Of a stretch of 64,000 nucleotides of DNA, positions 41,047 through 49,263 are shown piece by piece. A program made the translations under genes and the position numbers. Source of the stretch: Pseudomonas sp. W4I3 (lineage in GTDB: Bacteria; Pseudomonadota; Gammaproteobacteria; Pseudomonadales; Pseudomonadaceae); the NCBI RefSeq assembly GCF_030816195.1, contig NZ_JAUSXS010000001.1, forward strand, positions 4,115,501 through 4,179,500. The letters run 5' to 3'. How positions within the stretch are numbered: the stretch's first letter is position 1; each line of letters begins with the position of its first letter. The notes beneath the pieces are model-generated. The model saw nothing but the letters and a program-made list of their open reading frames with translations, was not told where the DNA came from and made no database searches.

Positions 41047-41563
41047 CATAGGTATCTACACAACTTTGTAGCAGCCTACGGTAACCACGATGCGAAGCGA
41101 GCCGCTCTTGATCTTGCTCTTGATTTTAGGCGCCCCGTTAAACCACGCTGGCCGCAATTCGACAGTGATTTGGGGGGTAAACCGGCAGGGATGCCGGTTT
41201 AGCCGCCCCGCGCCATGGATGGCGCGTGGCGGCGGCCCCCCAAATCACTGTCGGATTACGGGCACACCGAGCCTAGGCGAGGTGCCGAGTGGTGGGGCAA
41301 GAGCGTTTTGCTAACTTTTGCGCTTTTCAAAAGTGAGCCGCCGTCAGGGCGGAACCCTAAGTCGCCGTTACCGCAGCAACGGATATGGACGCGCTCTGAT
41401 CCAACATCCAGGTCGGCTGTCAGGCCGCCATCGGGAGCAAGCCCCCTCCCACATTTGGATCGCGCGGCATCAGTCAGATAGCTATAGGCCGTCAGGTCGC
41501 CATCGGGAGCAAGCTCCCTCGCCACAGGTTCAGGTCTACGCCAAAGTTGTGTAGATACCTATG
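41047..41563. mobile_element. MITE-like element inserted in a REP
   Basis: 517 bases bounded by perfect 22-bp inverted repeats. The left end begins CATAGGTATCTACACAACTT (41047–41068) and the right end is its reverse complement (41542–41563). The ten bases CCCCGATGGC flank both sides as a direct duplication. Removing the element and one copy restores an ordinary REP pair. No gene is convincing inside. The interior holds a large branched hairpin (41160–41253) and two further REP copies (41428–41455, 41491–41526). It is probably mobilised in trans by a transposase elsewhere. Confidence 0.8.
41160..41253. repeat. Branched hairpin inside the MITE-like element
   Basis: An 18-bp perfect stem (CGACAGTGATTTGGGGGG, 41160–41177, with 41236–41253) encloses two smaller hairpins: AAACCGGC...GCCGGTTT (about 41179–41200) and GCGCCAT...ATGGCGC (about 41210–41225). 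The fold is cloverleaf-like. Either strand could form it as RNA or single-stranded DNA. Confidence 0.75.
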
Positions 41564-41640
41564 CCCCGATGGCGGTGTATCAGCCACATTCTCTGTGTCT
41601 GACCCACTGCTATCGGGAGCAAGCCCCCTCCCACATTTTG
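41564..41640. repeat. Right part of the interrupted REP pair
   Basis: CCCCGATGGC plus spacer and the inverted REP CTATCGGGAGCAAGCCCCCT (41611–41630) and CCCACATTTTG. With 41020–41046 it rebuilds a BIME. Confidence 0.8.
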
Positions 41641-41662
41641 ACACCCTGCATTCAGATACGAA

Positions 41663-42370
41663 TCAGCCAGCCAGGCCGACGAACATATCCTGCACGTCAT
41701 CATGGTTGTCCAGGCCTTCCAGGAAGGCTTCGACTTCCGCCATCTGCTCCTCGCTCAAGCCGGTCACCGGGTTCTTCGCGATGTAGCCCAGCTTGGCCGA
41801 CAGCACGGTGAAGCCCTGTTCCGGCAAGGCTTTTTGCACGGCGTCCAGGTCGGTGGTTTCGGTGATGAACAGGCTGGTGCCTTCTTCTTCGCCGTCTTCG
41901 AAATCCTGGGCGCCGGCTTCGATAGCGGCCATTTCCGGGTCTGCGTCCGGAGTGTCCGGCGACGCTTCGATCAAGCCGACATGGTTGAAGTCCCAGGCTA
42001 CCGAGCCGGAAGCCCCCAGTTGGCCCTTGCGGAACGCCACGCGGATTTCCGCCACGGTGCGGTTGATGTTGTCGGTGACGCATTCGACGATCAACGGCAC
42101 CTGGTGCGGGGCAAAACCTTCGTAGGTCACGCGGTGGTACTGCACGGTTTCACCGAGCAGACCGGCGCCCTTCTTGATCGCGCGGTCCAGGGTTTCCTTG
42201 GGCATTGAGGCCTTCTTGGCCTGCTCCACCACCAGACGCAAGTGGGCGTTGGTCGAGGTGTCCGCGCCGTTGCGGGCGGCGATGGTGATTTCTTTCACCA
42301 GCTTGCCGAAAATCTTGCCCTTGGCATTGGCTGCCGCTTCTTTATGTTTGACTTTCCACTGTGCGCCCAT
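41663..42370 (-). CDS. YebC/PmpR-family protein (YeeN-like branch)
   Basis: 235 residues. Begins MGAQWKVKHKEAAANAKGKI, a YebC-family start; the QWK form and short N-terminus fit the YeeN-like second paralogue rather than canonical YebC. Core segments YEGFAPHQVPLIVECVTDNI and LGASGSVAWDFNHVGLIEA are family motifs. YebC proteins were described as transcriptional regulators and more recently as ribosome-associated factors that relieve proline stalling. The main yebC gene next to ruvC is not in this window. Confidence 0.9.
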   Translation of the reverse strand: MGAQWKVKHKEAAANAKGKIFGKLVKEITIAARNGADTSTNAHLRLVVEQAKKASMPKETLDRAIKKGAGLLGETVQYHRVTYEGFAPHQVPLIVECVTDNINRTVAEIRVAFRKGQLGASGSVAWDFNHVGLIEASPDTPDADPEMAAIEAGAQDFEDGEEEGTSLFITETTDLDAVQKALPEQGFTVLSAKLGYIAKNPVTGLSEEQMAEVEAFLEGLDNHDDVQDMFVGLAG

Positions 42371-42468
42371 GACTCACTCTCTGCTGTCCATCGCGCCGAA
42401 ACGTCTACTGGCCGGCGCTTTGGGGGCAGAGTTTATAGCGCAAGAACGCATCGTTCCACCAAAAACCC

Positions 42469-43326
42469 TCAAGGCGCCAACTCGAAAAACGCCTGGATCA
42501 AGCGCAACGCCCGGCGCCGCTCCAGGCAGCCGAGGCTATGGCGATTCAGCAGGCCATCACCCAGGACCGGCACCGCCCGTACGCGCGGGTCCTGACTGAC
42601 CTCCATCGACGACACCACGCCAACGCCCAACTCGGCGGCCACGGCCTCGGTCACCGCTTCCCGGCTGTCCAGTTCCAGCAGCACCTTGGGCCGGACCTGG
42701 GCGGCCAGGCACGCGTCGTCAAAGGTGCGCCGGGTGATAGAGCTGGGCTCGCGCAGCACCATGATCACCTCGTTCAACTTCGCCAGTTCAATGCCTTTGG
42801 CCTGCGCCGCCCACGGATGCGCCGCCGGTACCAGCGCACACATGCGTGACTCGCCCAGGGGCTGCAGGTGCAGGCCATTGCGCGGCTCAACTTCGGTCAG
42901 CACCGCCACGTCGGCATGTTCCGACAACAACGCCGCGAGGGTTTCTTGGGCGTTGCCCAAGCGCAGGTTCACCGTGATGCCGGGATAGCGTGCGCGCAGG
43001 CGAGCAATCATCGGCATCACCAGGTGCGGGCCATCCGCCGCCACTTCCAGGCGCCCGGTGAGCAATTGGCGGTTGGCTTCGAGCATGGCCTGCGCCTCGT
43101 CCACCAAGCCGAATATCGCGCGAGTGATCGCCGCCAGGCGCGCGCCTTCTTCGGTCAACTCCACCCGCCGCGCAGTGCGGCGCAACAACGGAATCTGGTA
43201 GTGCTCTTCCAGGGCCTTGATATGCCCGGTCACCGCCGGCTGGCTGATGAACAGCCGGGCCGCCGCACGGGTAAAACTGCCCTCGCGGGCCACGGCATCG
43301 AATGCGCGCAGTTGGAACAGGTTCAT
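42469..43326 (-). CDS. LysR-family regulator, probable activator of phnWX
   Basis: 285 residues. HTH segment GSFTRAAARLFISQPAVTGH (about 16–35), then IKALEEHYQIPLLRRTARRV and a substrate-binding domain. Start at MNLFQLRAFDAVARE is the usual LysR opening. It diverges from phnW with a 111-base gap. The dyad AGCTATC-N9-GATAGCT (43327–43349) lies immediately upstream of its start. Role in 2-aminoethylphosphonate use is inferred from position. Confidence 0.88.
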   Translation of the reverse strand: MNLFQLRAFDAVAREGSFTRAAARLFISQPAVTGHIKALEEHYQIPLLRRTARRVELTEEGARLAAITRAIFGLVDEAQAMLEANRQLLTGRLEVAADGPHLVMPMIARLRARYPGITVNLRLGNAQETLAALLSEHADVAVLTEVEPRNGLHLQPLGESRMCALVPAAHPWAAQAKGIELAKLNEVIMVLREPSSITRRTFDDACLAAQVRPKVLLELDSREAVTEAVAAELGVGVVSSMEVSQDPRVRAVPVLGDGLLNRHSLGCLERRRALRLIQAFFELAP

Positions 43327-43349
43327 AGCTATCGGCCTCACTGATAGCT
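43327..43349. promoter_or_regulatory. Candidate LysR operator for phnWX
   Basis: AGCTATC and GATAGCT separated by 9 bases form a clean inverted repeat adjoining the LysR start in the divergent region. Confidence 0.6.
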
Positions 43350-43437
43350 CGCATAACAACAAACAATTTGATTGATAACAAGCCAAACTGCAATTTAGGC
43401 GCCGTAGAGTCGACCCGTTGTTTTGCGAGGACCCGAG

Positions 43438-44547
43438 ATGAACCCTGCCGCGCCACTGCTGCTTACCCCCGGCCCCCTGACCACTTCACACCGCACCCGT
43501 CAGGCGATGATGGTGGACTGGGGTTCGTGGGATGAGCGTTTCAACCAACTCACCGCCAGCGTTTGCGAACAGCTGCTGGCAATCATCCATGGCGCCGAGC
43601 ACCACCATTGCGTGCCGTTGCAAGGCAGCGGCACCTTCGCCGTCGAAGCCGCCATTGGCACCCTGGTGCCGCGCAATGGCAAGGTGCTGGTGCTGGTCAA
43701 TGGCGCCTATGGCAAGCGCCTGGCGAAGATTTGCGAAGTGCTCGGCCGCGCGTTCAGCACCTTTGAAACCCTGGAGGACGAACCCACCGCCGCTGCCGAT
43801 GTGGACCGCCTGCTGCACGCCGACGCGTCCATCACCCATGTCGCGCTGATCCACTGCGAAACCAGCACCGGCATCCTCAACCCGCTGGCGCAGATCGCCG
43901 AGGTGGTCAAACGCCACGGCAAGCGCCTGATCATCGACGCGATGAGTTCGTTCGGCGCATTGCCCATCGATGCGCGCGAAGTGCCCTTCGACGCGCTGAT
44001 CGCCGCCTCCGGCAAATGCCTGGAAGGTGTGCCGGGCATGGGCTTTGTGTTCGCTGACAAAACCGCGCTGGCCGCCAGCCGGGGCAACTCTCACTCCCTG
44101 GCGATGGACCTGTTCGACCAGCACAGCTACATGGCCCAGACCGGTCAATGGCGCTTCACCCCGCCGACCCACGTGGTCGCCGCCCTGCACGAAGCGCTGC
44201 TGCAATACCACGAAGAAGGCGGCCTGCCCGCCCGCGCCCAACGCTACGCCCACAACTGCCAGACGCTTCTGGACGGCATGGCCGAACTGCGTCTGCGCAG
44301 CTTCCTGCCGGCGGCAATCCAGGCACCGATCATCGTCACGTTTCACGCACCGAAGGACCCGCGCTACCAGTTCAAGGCGTTCTACGAACAGGTCAAGGCC
44401 AAGGGTTTCATCCTGTACCCGGGCAAGCTGACCCAGGTGGACACGTTCCGCGTGGGCTGTATCGGCCAGGTCGATGCCGCAGGCATGCAAGCTGCGGTCA
44501 GGGCTATCGCCGAGGTGCTGCAGGACATGCACGTGCTGGACATCTGA
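43438..44547 (+). CDS. phnW: 2-aminoethylphosphonate–pyruvate transaminase
   Basis: Converts 2-aminoethylphosphonate and pyruvate to phosphonoacetaldehyde and alanine. 369 residues, normal. Begins with the family sequence LLLTPGPLTTSHRTRQAMM. The SGTFAVEAAIGTL segment binds PLP phosphate. The PLP lysine is in ASGKCLEGVPGMGFVFAD. C-terminal GFILYPGKLTQVDTFRVGCI is conserved. GAGG precedes the ATG. First gene of phnWX, 28 bases before phnX. Confidence 0.96.
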   Translation: MNPAAPLLLTPGPLTTSHRTRQAMMVDWGSWDERFNQLTASVCEQLLAIIHGAEHHHCVPLQGSGTFAVEAAIGTLVPRNGKVLVLVNGAYGKRLAKICEVLGRAFSTFETLEDEPTAAADVDRLLHADASITHVALIHCETSTGILNPLAQIAEVVKRHGKRLIIDAMSSFGALPIDAREVPFDALIAASGKCLEGVPGMGFVFADKTALAASRGNSHSLAMDLFDQHSYMAQTGQWRFTPPTHVVAALHEALLQYHEEGGLPARAQRYAHNCQTLLDGMAELRLRSFLPAAIQAPIIVTFHAPKDPRYQFKAFYEQVKAKGFILYPGKLTQVDTFRVGCIGQVDAAGMQAAVRAIAEVLQDMHVLDI

Positions 44548-44575
44548 TCTTCCCCCTACCGACAGGATTTGCACC

Positions 44576-45403
44576 ATGAACTATCAGCACCCCACCGCCC
44601 TCCAGGCCGTCATCCTCGATTGGGCCGGCACCGTGGTCGACTTCGGCTCGTTTGCGCCCACGCAGATTTTTGTCGAGGCCTTCGCCGAGTTCGACGTAGA
44701 GGTTTCCATCGAAGAAGCCCGCGGCCCGATGGGCATGGGCAAGTGGGACCATATCCGCACGCTGTGCGACCAGCCACCGGTTGCCGAGCGCTACCGCAAG
44801 GCGTTCGGCCGCACGCCCACGGACGACGACGTAACGGCGATCTACCAGCGCTTCATGCCGTTGCAGATCGAGAAAATCGCCGAACACTCGGCCTTGATTC
44901 CAGGCGCCCTCGATACGTTGGCCGGGCTGCGCGCGCAAGGTCTCAAGATTGGGTCCTGCTCCGGCTACCCCAAGCCAGTGATGGACAAGGTGGTCGCCCT
45001 GGCCGCGAGCAACGGCTACATCGCCGACCACGTAGTCGCCACCGATGAAGTTCCCAACGGTCGCCCATGGCCGGCCCAGGCCCTGGCCAACGTGATCGCG
45101 CTGGGCATTGACGATGTGGCGGCGTGCGTGAAGGTCGACGACACCGTTCCGGGCATCCTCGAAGGCCGACGCGCCGGCATGTGGACCGTGGCGCTGACCT
45201 GTTCCGGCAACGCCCTGGGCCTGACCTACGCGCAATTTTGTGCGCTGGACAGCGCCACCCTGGCCAGCGAGCGCCAGCGTATCGAAGCGATGTTCGAAGG
45301 TTCACGCCCGCACTACCGGGTGGACACCATCGCCGATCTGCCGCAGGTCATCGCCGACATCAATGCGCGCCTGGCGCGAGGGGAAATGCCGCAGAGCCAC
45401 TGA
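44576..45403 (+). CDS. phnX: Phosphonoacetaldehyde hydrolase
   Basis: Breaks the C–P bond of phosphonoacetaldehyde, giving acetaldehyde and phosphate. 275 residues. HAD-fold nucleophile in AVILDWAGTVVDFGSFAP (Asp15). The Schiff-base lysine lies in the cap domain motif RGPMGMGKWDHIRTL. Metal-binding and late HAD motifs CVKVDDTVPGILEGRRAGMW are present. It follows phnW and completes the pathway. Start MNYQHPTALQ has AGGA at about 10 bases. Confidence 0.96.
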   Translation: MNYQHPTALQAVILDWAGTVVDFGSFAPTQIFVEAFAEFDVEVSIEEARGPMGMGKWDHIRTLCDQPPVAERYRKAFGRTPTDDDVTAIYQRFMPLQIEKIAEHSALIPGALDTLAGLRAQGLKIGSCSGYPKPVMDKVVALAASNGYIADHVVATDEVPNGRPWPAQALANVIALGIDDVAACVKVDDTVPGILEGRRAGMWTVALTCSGNALGLTYAQFCALDSATLASERQRIEAMFEGSRPHYRVDTIADLPQVIADINARLARGEMPQSH

Positions 45404-45514
45404 TTGAGGTCAAGGCCACGGCAATTGCTACAGGCGAAGCGCTTGAAACAGGCATACAGTTAACTCACTCCGTCAAAGAACGGAGGCATGCCCTGACAAG
45501 TGAGGAACCCAGCG

Positions 45515-46069
45515 ATGCCGTGGAAAAATTCCGATACGCGCTACAGCACCATGTCGATTGCGTTGCACTGGTTGATGGTGGTGCTGCTGGCGGTGGTGTA
45601 CGCCTGCATTGAACTGCGCGGGCAGTTCCCCAAAGGCAGCGGCGCACGCACGTTGATTGTGGAAATGCACTTCATGCTTGGCCTGACCGTGTTCGTGCTG
45701 GTGTGGTTGCGCCTGTTTGCCCGCAGCCTGGGCGTTGCGCCGAAAATACTGCCGGCACCGCCGCAATGGCAGAGCCTGCTGGCAACGCTGACGCATGGGG
45801 CGCTGTACGCCCTGATGATCGGCATGCCGATTGCCGGCTGGCTGATCGTCAGCGCCGAGGGGCATTCGGTGATGTTCTACGGCATGGAATTGCCGCCGTT
45901 GATTGGCGAGAACAAAGCATTGGCCAAGCAGATCGAAGGCTGGCATGTGTGGTTTGGCAAAGCCGGCTATTGGTTGATCGGGCTGCATGCGCTGGCCGGG
46001 ATCTTTCATCACTACGTGCTGCGCGATAACACCGCATTGCGCATGATGCCAGGCAGGAGCGGGCACTGA
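45515..46069 (+). CDS. Cytochrome b561, second copy
   Basis: 184 residues, four membrane helices. Haem ligands are plausible in MSIALHWLMVVLLA, VEMHFMLGLTVFVL and HVWFGKAGYWLIGLHALAGI with terminal FHHYVLRDNT. MPWKNSDTRYSTMSI is the common start of this family; GAGGA lies 10 bases upstream, so an earlier GTG is not used. It differs from the catalase-linked b561 at 29014 by its neighbours. It stops one base before the end of the convergent gene at 46071. Confidence 0.92.
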   Translation: MPWKNSDTRYSTMSIALHWLMVVLLAVVYACIELRGQFPKGSGARTLIVEMHFMLGLTVFVLVWLRLFARSLGVAPKILPAPPQWQSLLATLTHGALYALMIGMPIAGWLIVSAEGHSVMFYGMELPPLIGENKALAKQIEGWHVWFGKAGYWLIGLHALAGIFHHYVLRDNTALRMMPGRSGH

Positions 46070-46070
46070 G

Positions 46071-46961
46071 CTAGGCCTCAAAACCTCGGCGGCCTTGCAA
46101 GCCGCCGGTGTGGATGAAGATCAGCCGGGTGCCGACCGCGAAGCGTCCGGCCTCGATCTGCTGCTTCAGCGCCAGCAACGCCTTGGCGGTGTAGAGCGGT
46201 TCCAGGGGAATGCCGCAGGCCTGTTGCGTGCGGTCCATGAACTCAAGCAACAGCGGGTCGACCTTGGCAAAGCCGCCACGGCTGGCGTCCAGCAAGTGAT
46301 AGCCGTGTTGCACGATGGCGCTGACGTTCTGCGCCACGCCGTGATCATCCGGCACCGCCATTGCCCCGTACACCGCATGCGCACCCGCCTCGGCCAGCAC
46401 CAGGCCGGCCAGGGTGGTTCCGGTGCCGGCTGCCAGCCACCAGGCGTCGTAATCCGCCCAGCCCAGGTTAACCAGTTGCGCCCGCGCCTGTTCCAGCAAT
46501 ACGCCGCAGCCGATGGCCCCCGTCAATCCGCCACCACCTTCAGGCACGGGATACAACTGCGGATATTGCTCGCGCCAGGGCAGCCAGAACCCCGGCGCAT
46601 GCCGCTCGCGATAACCGCCATACCCCAGCCAGTGCAGGTGCATGCCGAAGGCTTTCAGGTCGAGTACGGTGGGCGTGTCCTGGGGATGGCCGCGCAACAG
46701 GCCGACGGTGGGGAAACCAAAGCGCTTGCCCGCCGCCGCCAGCGCGTGCAGATGGTTGGAGTAGGCCCCGCCGAGGCTGATGATGCCGCCGGCGCCGGCC
46801 TGCTGAGCCTGGGCCAGGTGGCCGCTGAGCTTGAACCATTTGTTGCCGCTGATCAGCGGGTCGATGCGGTCCAGGCGCAGTACGGCCAGCTCCACCCCCT
46901 GCAGCCAGTCCAACTGCAGGGGTTCAAGCGGGGCGTGGGGCAGCCAATCGAAAGGACCCAT
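46071..46961 (-). CDS. PLP-dependent D-cysteine desulfhydrase / ACC-deaminase-like enzyme
   Basis: 296 residues, tryptophan-synthase-beta fold. The PLP lysine is in RIDPLISGNKWFKLSGHLAQ; the next segment GIISLGGAYSNHLHALAAAG binds substrate carboxylate; LAAGTGTTLAGLVLAEAGA binds the cofactor phosphate. Family members act on D-cysteine or 1-aminocyclopropane-1-carboxylate; residues that separate them cannot be judged confidently by eye. It is convergent with the b561 gene. Confidence 0.88.
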   Translation of the reverse strand: MGPFDWLPHAPLEPLQLDWLQGVELAVLRLDRIDPLISGNKWFKLSGHLAQAQQAGAGGIISLGGAYSNHLHALAAAGKRFGFPTVGLLRGHPQDTPTVLDLKAFGMHLHWLGYGGYRERHAPGFWLPWREQYPQLYPVPEGGGGLTGAIGCGVLLEQARAQLVNLGWADYDAWWLAAGTGTTLAGLVLAEAGAHAVYGAMAVPDDHGVAQNVSAIVQHGYHLLDASRGGFAKVDPLLLEFMDRTQQACGIPLEPLYTAKALLALKQQIEAGRFAVGTRLIFIHTGGLQGRRGFEA

Positions 46962-47013
46962 GGGGGCGCATCTGCATGAAAAAGGAGCGGCAGTCTAGCA
47001 CCGCTCCTTCTCT

Positions 47014-49053
47014 TCACAGCTCGGCGGCGAGGCGCGAGCCCTGATTGATGGCGCGCTTGGCGTCCAGCTCTGCCGCCACATCGGCACCGCCAATCAGGTG
47101 CACGTTCTGCCCGGCGGCGACCAGGCCGTCATGCAACTCGCGCAGCGGGTCCTGGCCGGCGCAGATGACAATGTTGTCCACCGCCAGCACCTGAGGCTCA
47201 CCCTCGGCACCGATGCGAATGTGCAGACCTTCATCATCGATCTTCAGGTATTCGACGCTGTTAAGCATCTGCACCTGTTTGTTCTTCAAGCCGGTACGGT
47301 GGATCCAGCCGGTGGTCTTGCCCAGGCCGTCGCCGACCTTGGACGCCTTGCGTTGCAGCAGGAACACCTCACGCGCCGGCGCATGCCGCTCGGGCTTGAT
47401 CCCGGCGACGCCGCCACGGGCCTCAAGCTGGGTGTCGATGCCCCACTCTTTCCAGAACGCTTCACGATCCAGGCTGGTGGACACGCCCTGATGCACCAGG
47501 AATTCCGACACGTCGAACCCGATGCCGCCCGCGCCGATCACCGCCACACGCTTGCCAACCGGTTTGCGCTCGAGGATCACGTCGAGGTAACTCAGCACCT
47601 TGGCGTGCTCCACGCCTGGGATCGCCGGGGTGCGCGGCGCGATACCGGTGGCCAGGATCACCTCGTCATACCCGCCCGACACCAGTTGCGCCACGTCCAC
47701 ACGGGTGTTGAGGCAAAGCTCGACATGGGTGGTCTGCAGTTTGCGCTTAAAGTAGCGCAGGGTTTCGAAAAACTCTTCCTTGCCCGGCACGCGCTTGGCG
47801 ATATTGAACTGGCCGCCAATCTCGCTGGCCGAATCGAACAGCGTCACCTGGTGGCCGCGCTCGGCAGCCACTGTGGCCGCCGCCAGGCCTGCGGGACCGG
47901 CGCCGACTACCGCGATTTTCTTGATCTGCTTGACCGGCAGGTAGTTGAGCTCGGTTTCATAACACGCCCGCGGGTTGACCAGGCAGGTGGTCAGCTTGCC
48001 GCCAAAGGTGTGGTCCAGGCACGCCTGGTTGCAGCCGATGCAGGTGTTGATCTCGTCGGCACGCCCGGCCGCCGCCTTGTTGACGAAGTCCGGGTCGGCG
48101 AGAAACGGTCGCGCCATGGAAACCATGTCGGCATCGCCTTCGGCGAGGATCTGCTCGGCGATTTCCGGGGTGTTGATGCGGTTGGTGGTGATCAGCGGAA
48201 TCTGCACCGCGCCGCGCAACTTGGCGGTGACCTTGCTGAACGCACCACGCGGCACCTTGGTGGCGATGGTCGGGATGCGCGCTTCGTGCCAGCCGATACC
48301 GGTGTTGATCAGGGTCGCGCCGGCCTGCTCGATGGCCTTGGCCAGCTGTACGACTTCTTCCCAGACACTGCCGCCTTCGACCAGGTCCAGCATCGACAGG
48401 CGGAAAATAATGATGAAATTCGGACCTACCGCTTCACGCACCCGGCGCACGATTTCCACGGCCAGGCGCATGCGGTTTTCAAAGCTGCCACCCCAACGGT
48501 CGGTGCGGTGGTTGGTGTGGGCGGCGAGGAACTGGTTAATGAAATAGCCCTCAGAGCCCATGATTTCGACGCCGTCGTACTCGGCGACCTGGGCCAGCAG
48601 CGAACAGGTGACGAAATCCTGGATCTGCTTCTCGATGCCTTCCTCATCCAGCTCCCTGGGCTTGAACGGGTTGATCGGCGCCTGGATGGCACTCGGCGCC
48701 ACCTGCTTGGGGCTGTAGGCATAACGCCCGGCGTGCAGGATCTGCATGCAGATCTTGCCACCGGCCTCGTGCACGGCCTGGGTGACGATCCGGTGCTTTT
48801 GCGCTTCTTCCTCGGTGGTCAGCTTGGCCGCGCCGGCATACACGCCGCCCTCGTCGTTCGGGCCGATGCCGCCGGTCACCATCAGGCCCACACCGCCACG
48901 CGCACGCTCGGCGAAATAAGCCGCCATGCGTTCGAATCCACCGGGCTTTTCTTCCAGGCCGGTGTGCATGGAGCCCATCAGGGTGCGGTTGCGCAGGGTG
49001 GTAAAACCCAGGTCCAACGGGGCCAGCAAGTGCGGGTAGGCAGCAGCGGTCAT
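47014..49053 (-). CDS. fadH: NADPH-dependent 2,4-dienoyl-CoA reductase
   Basis: Needed for beta-oxidation of unsaturated fatty acids with even-position double bonds. 679 residues. N-terminal old-yellow-enzyme barrel with FMN (DGVEIMGSEGYFINQFL, TDRWGGSFENRMRLAVEIVR). Then the 4Fe-4S cysteine cluster NTCIGCNQACLDH with TCLVNPRACYE. The C-terminal half binds FAD and NADPH (KKIAVVGAGPAGLAAATVAA; GKRVAVIGAGGIGFDVSEFL). The start MTAAAYPHLL follows GGAG and is the family start. Confidence 0.96.
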   Translation of the reverse strand: MTAAAYPHLLAPLDLGFTTLRNRTLMGSMHTGLEEKPGGFERMAAYFAERARGGVGLMVTGGIGPNDEGGVYAGAAKLTTEEEAQKHRIVTQAVHEAGGKICMQILHAGRYAYSPKQVAPSAIQAPINPFKPRELDEEGIEKQIQDFVTCSLLAQVAEYDGVEIMGSEGYFINQFLAAHTNHRTDRWGGSFENRMRLAVEIVRRVREAVGPNFIIIFRLSMLDLVEGGSVWEEVVQLAKAIEQAGATLINTGIGWHEARIPTIATKVPRGAFSKVTAKLRGAVQIPLITTNRINTPEIAEQILAEGDADMVSMARPFLADPDFVNKAAAGRADEINTCIGCNQACLDHTFGGKLTTCLVNPRACYETELNYLPVKQIKKIAVVGAGPAGLAAATVAAERGHQVTLFDSASEIGGQFNIAKRVPGKEEFFETLRYFKRKLQTTHVELCLNTRVDVAQLVSGGYDEVILATGIAPRTPAIPGVEHAKVLSYLDVILERKPVGKRVAVIGAGGIGFDVSEFLVHQGVSTSLDREAFWKEWGIDTQLEARGGVAGIKPERHAPAREVFLLQRKASKVGDGLGKTTGWIHRTGLKNKQVQMLNSVEYLKIDDEGLHIRIGAEGEPQVLAVDNIVICAGQDPLRELHDGLVAAGQNVHLIGGADVAAELDAKRAINQGSRLAAEL

Positions 49054-49263
49054 GGTACAGCTCCACAACGGATCATCACGGGACGTGGAGCGCTCGAATG
49101 GCACCCCATCGGTTTATGTCCCACAGACTAAGAGGCGATCAGCTACCGCTCAATGACCGAAACTGACAACTTATTGATCCAAATGCACAGCGCCCCTTGG
49201 CAAGCCGGGCCATGGGCCCTACCCTGTCGCGAACCCTGTCTCCGGTCTGTTGTCTGTTGCCCC

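Noticed and set aside
41090..41314. 74-codon frame in the MITE-like element
   Set aside because: It runs through both arms of the branched hairpin; similar peptides recur as spurious genes from this kind of repeat.
41020..41640. Possible CRISPR array from repeated GGGAGCAAGCCCCCT units
   Set aside because: The units are REPs in both orientations with irregular spacing, there are no unique spacers of constant length, and no cas genes are present.
47098..49131. 677-codon plus-strand frame opposite fadH
   Set aside because: Antisense shadow of a well-supported gene.
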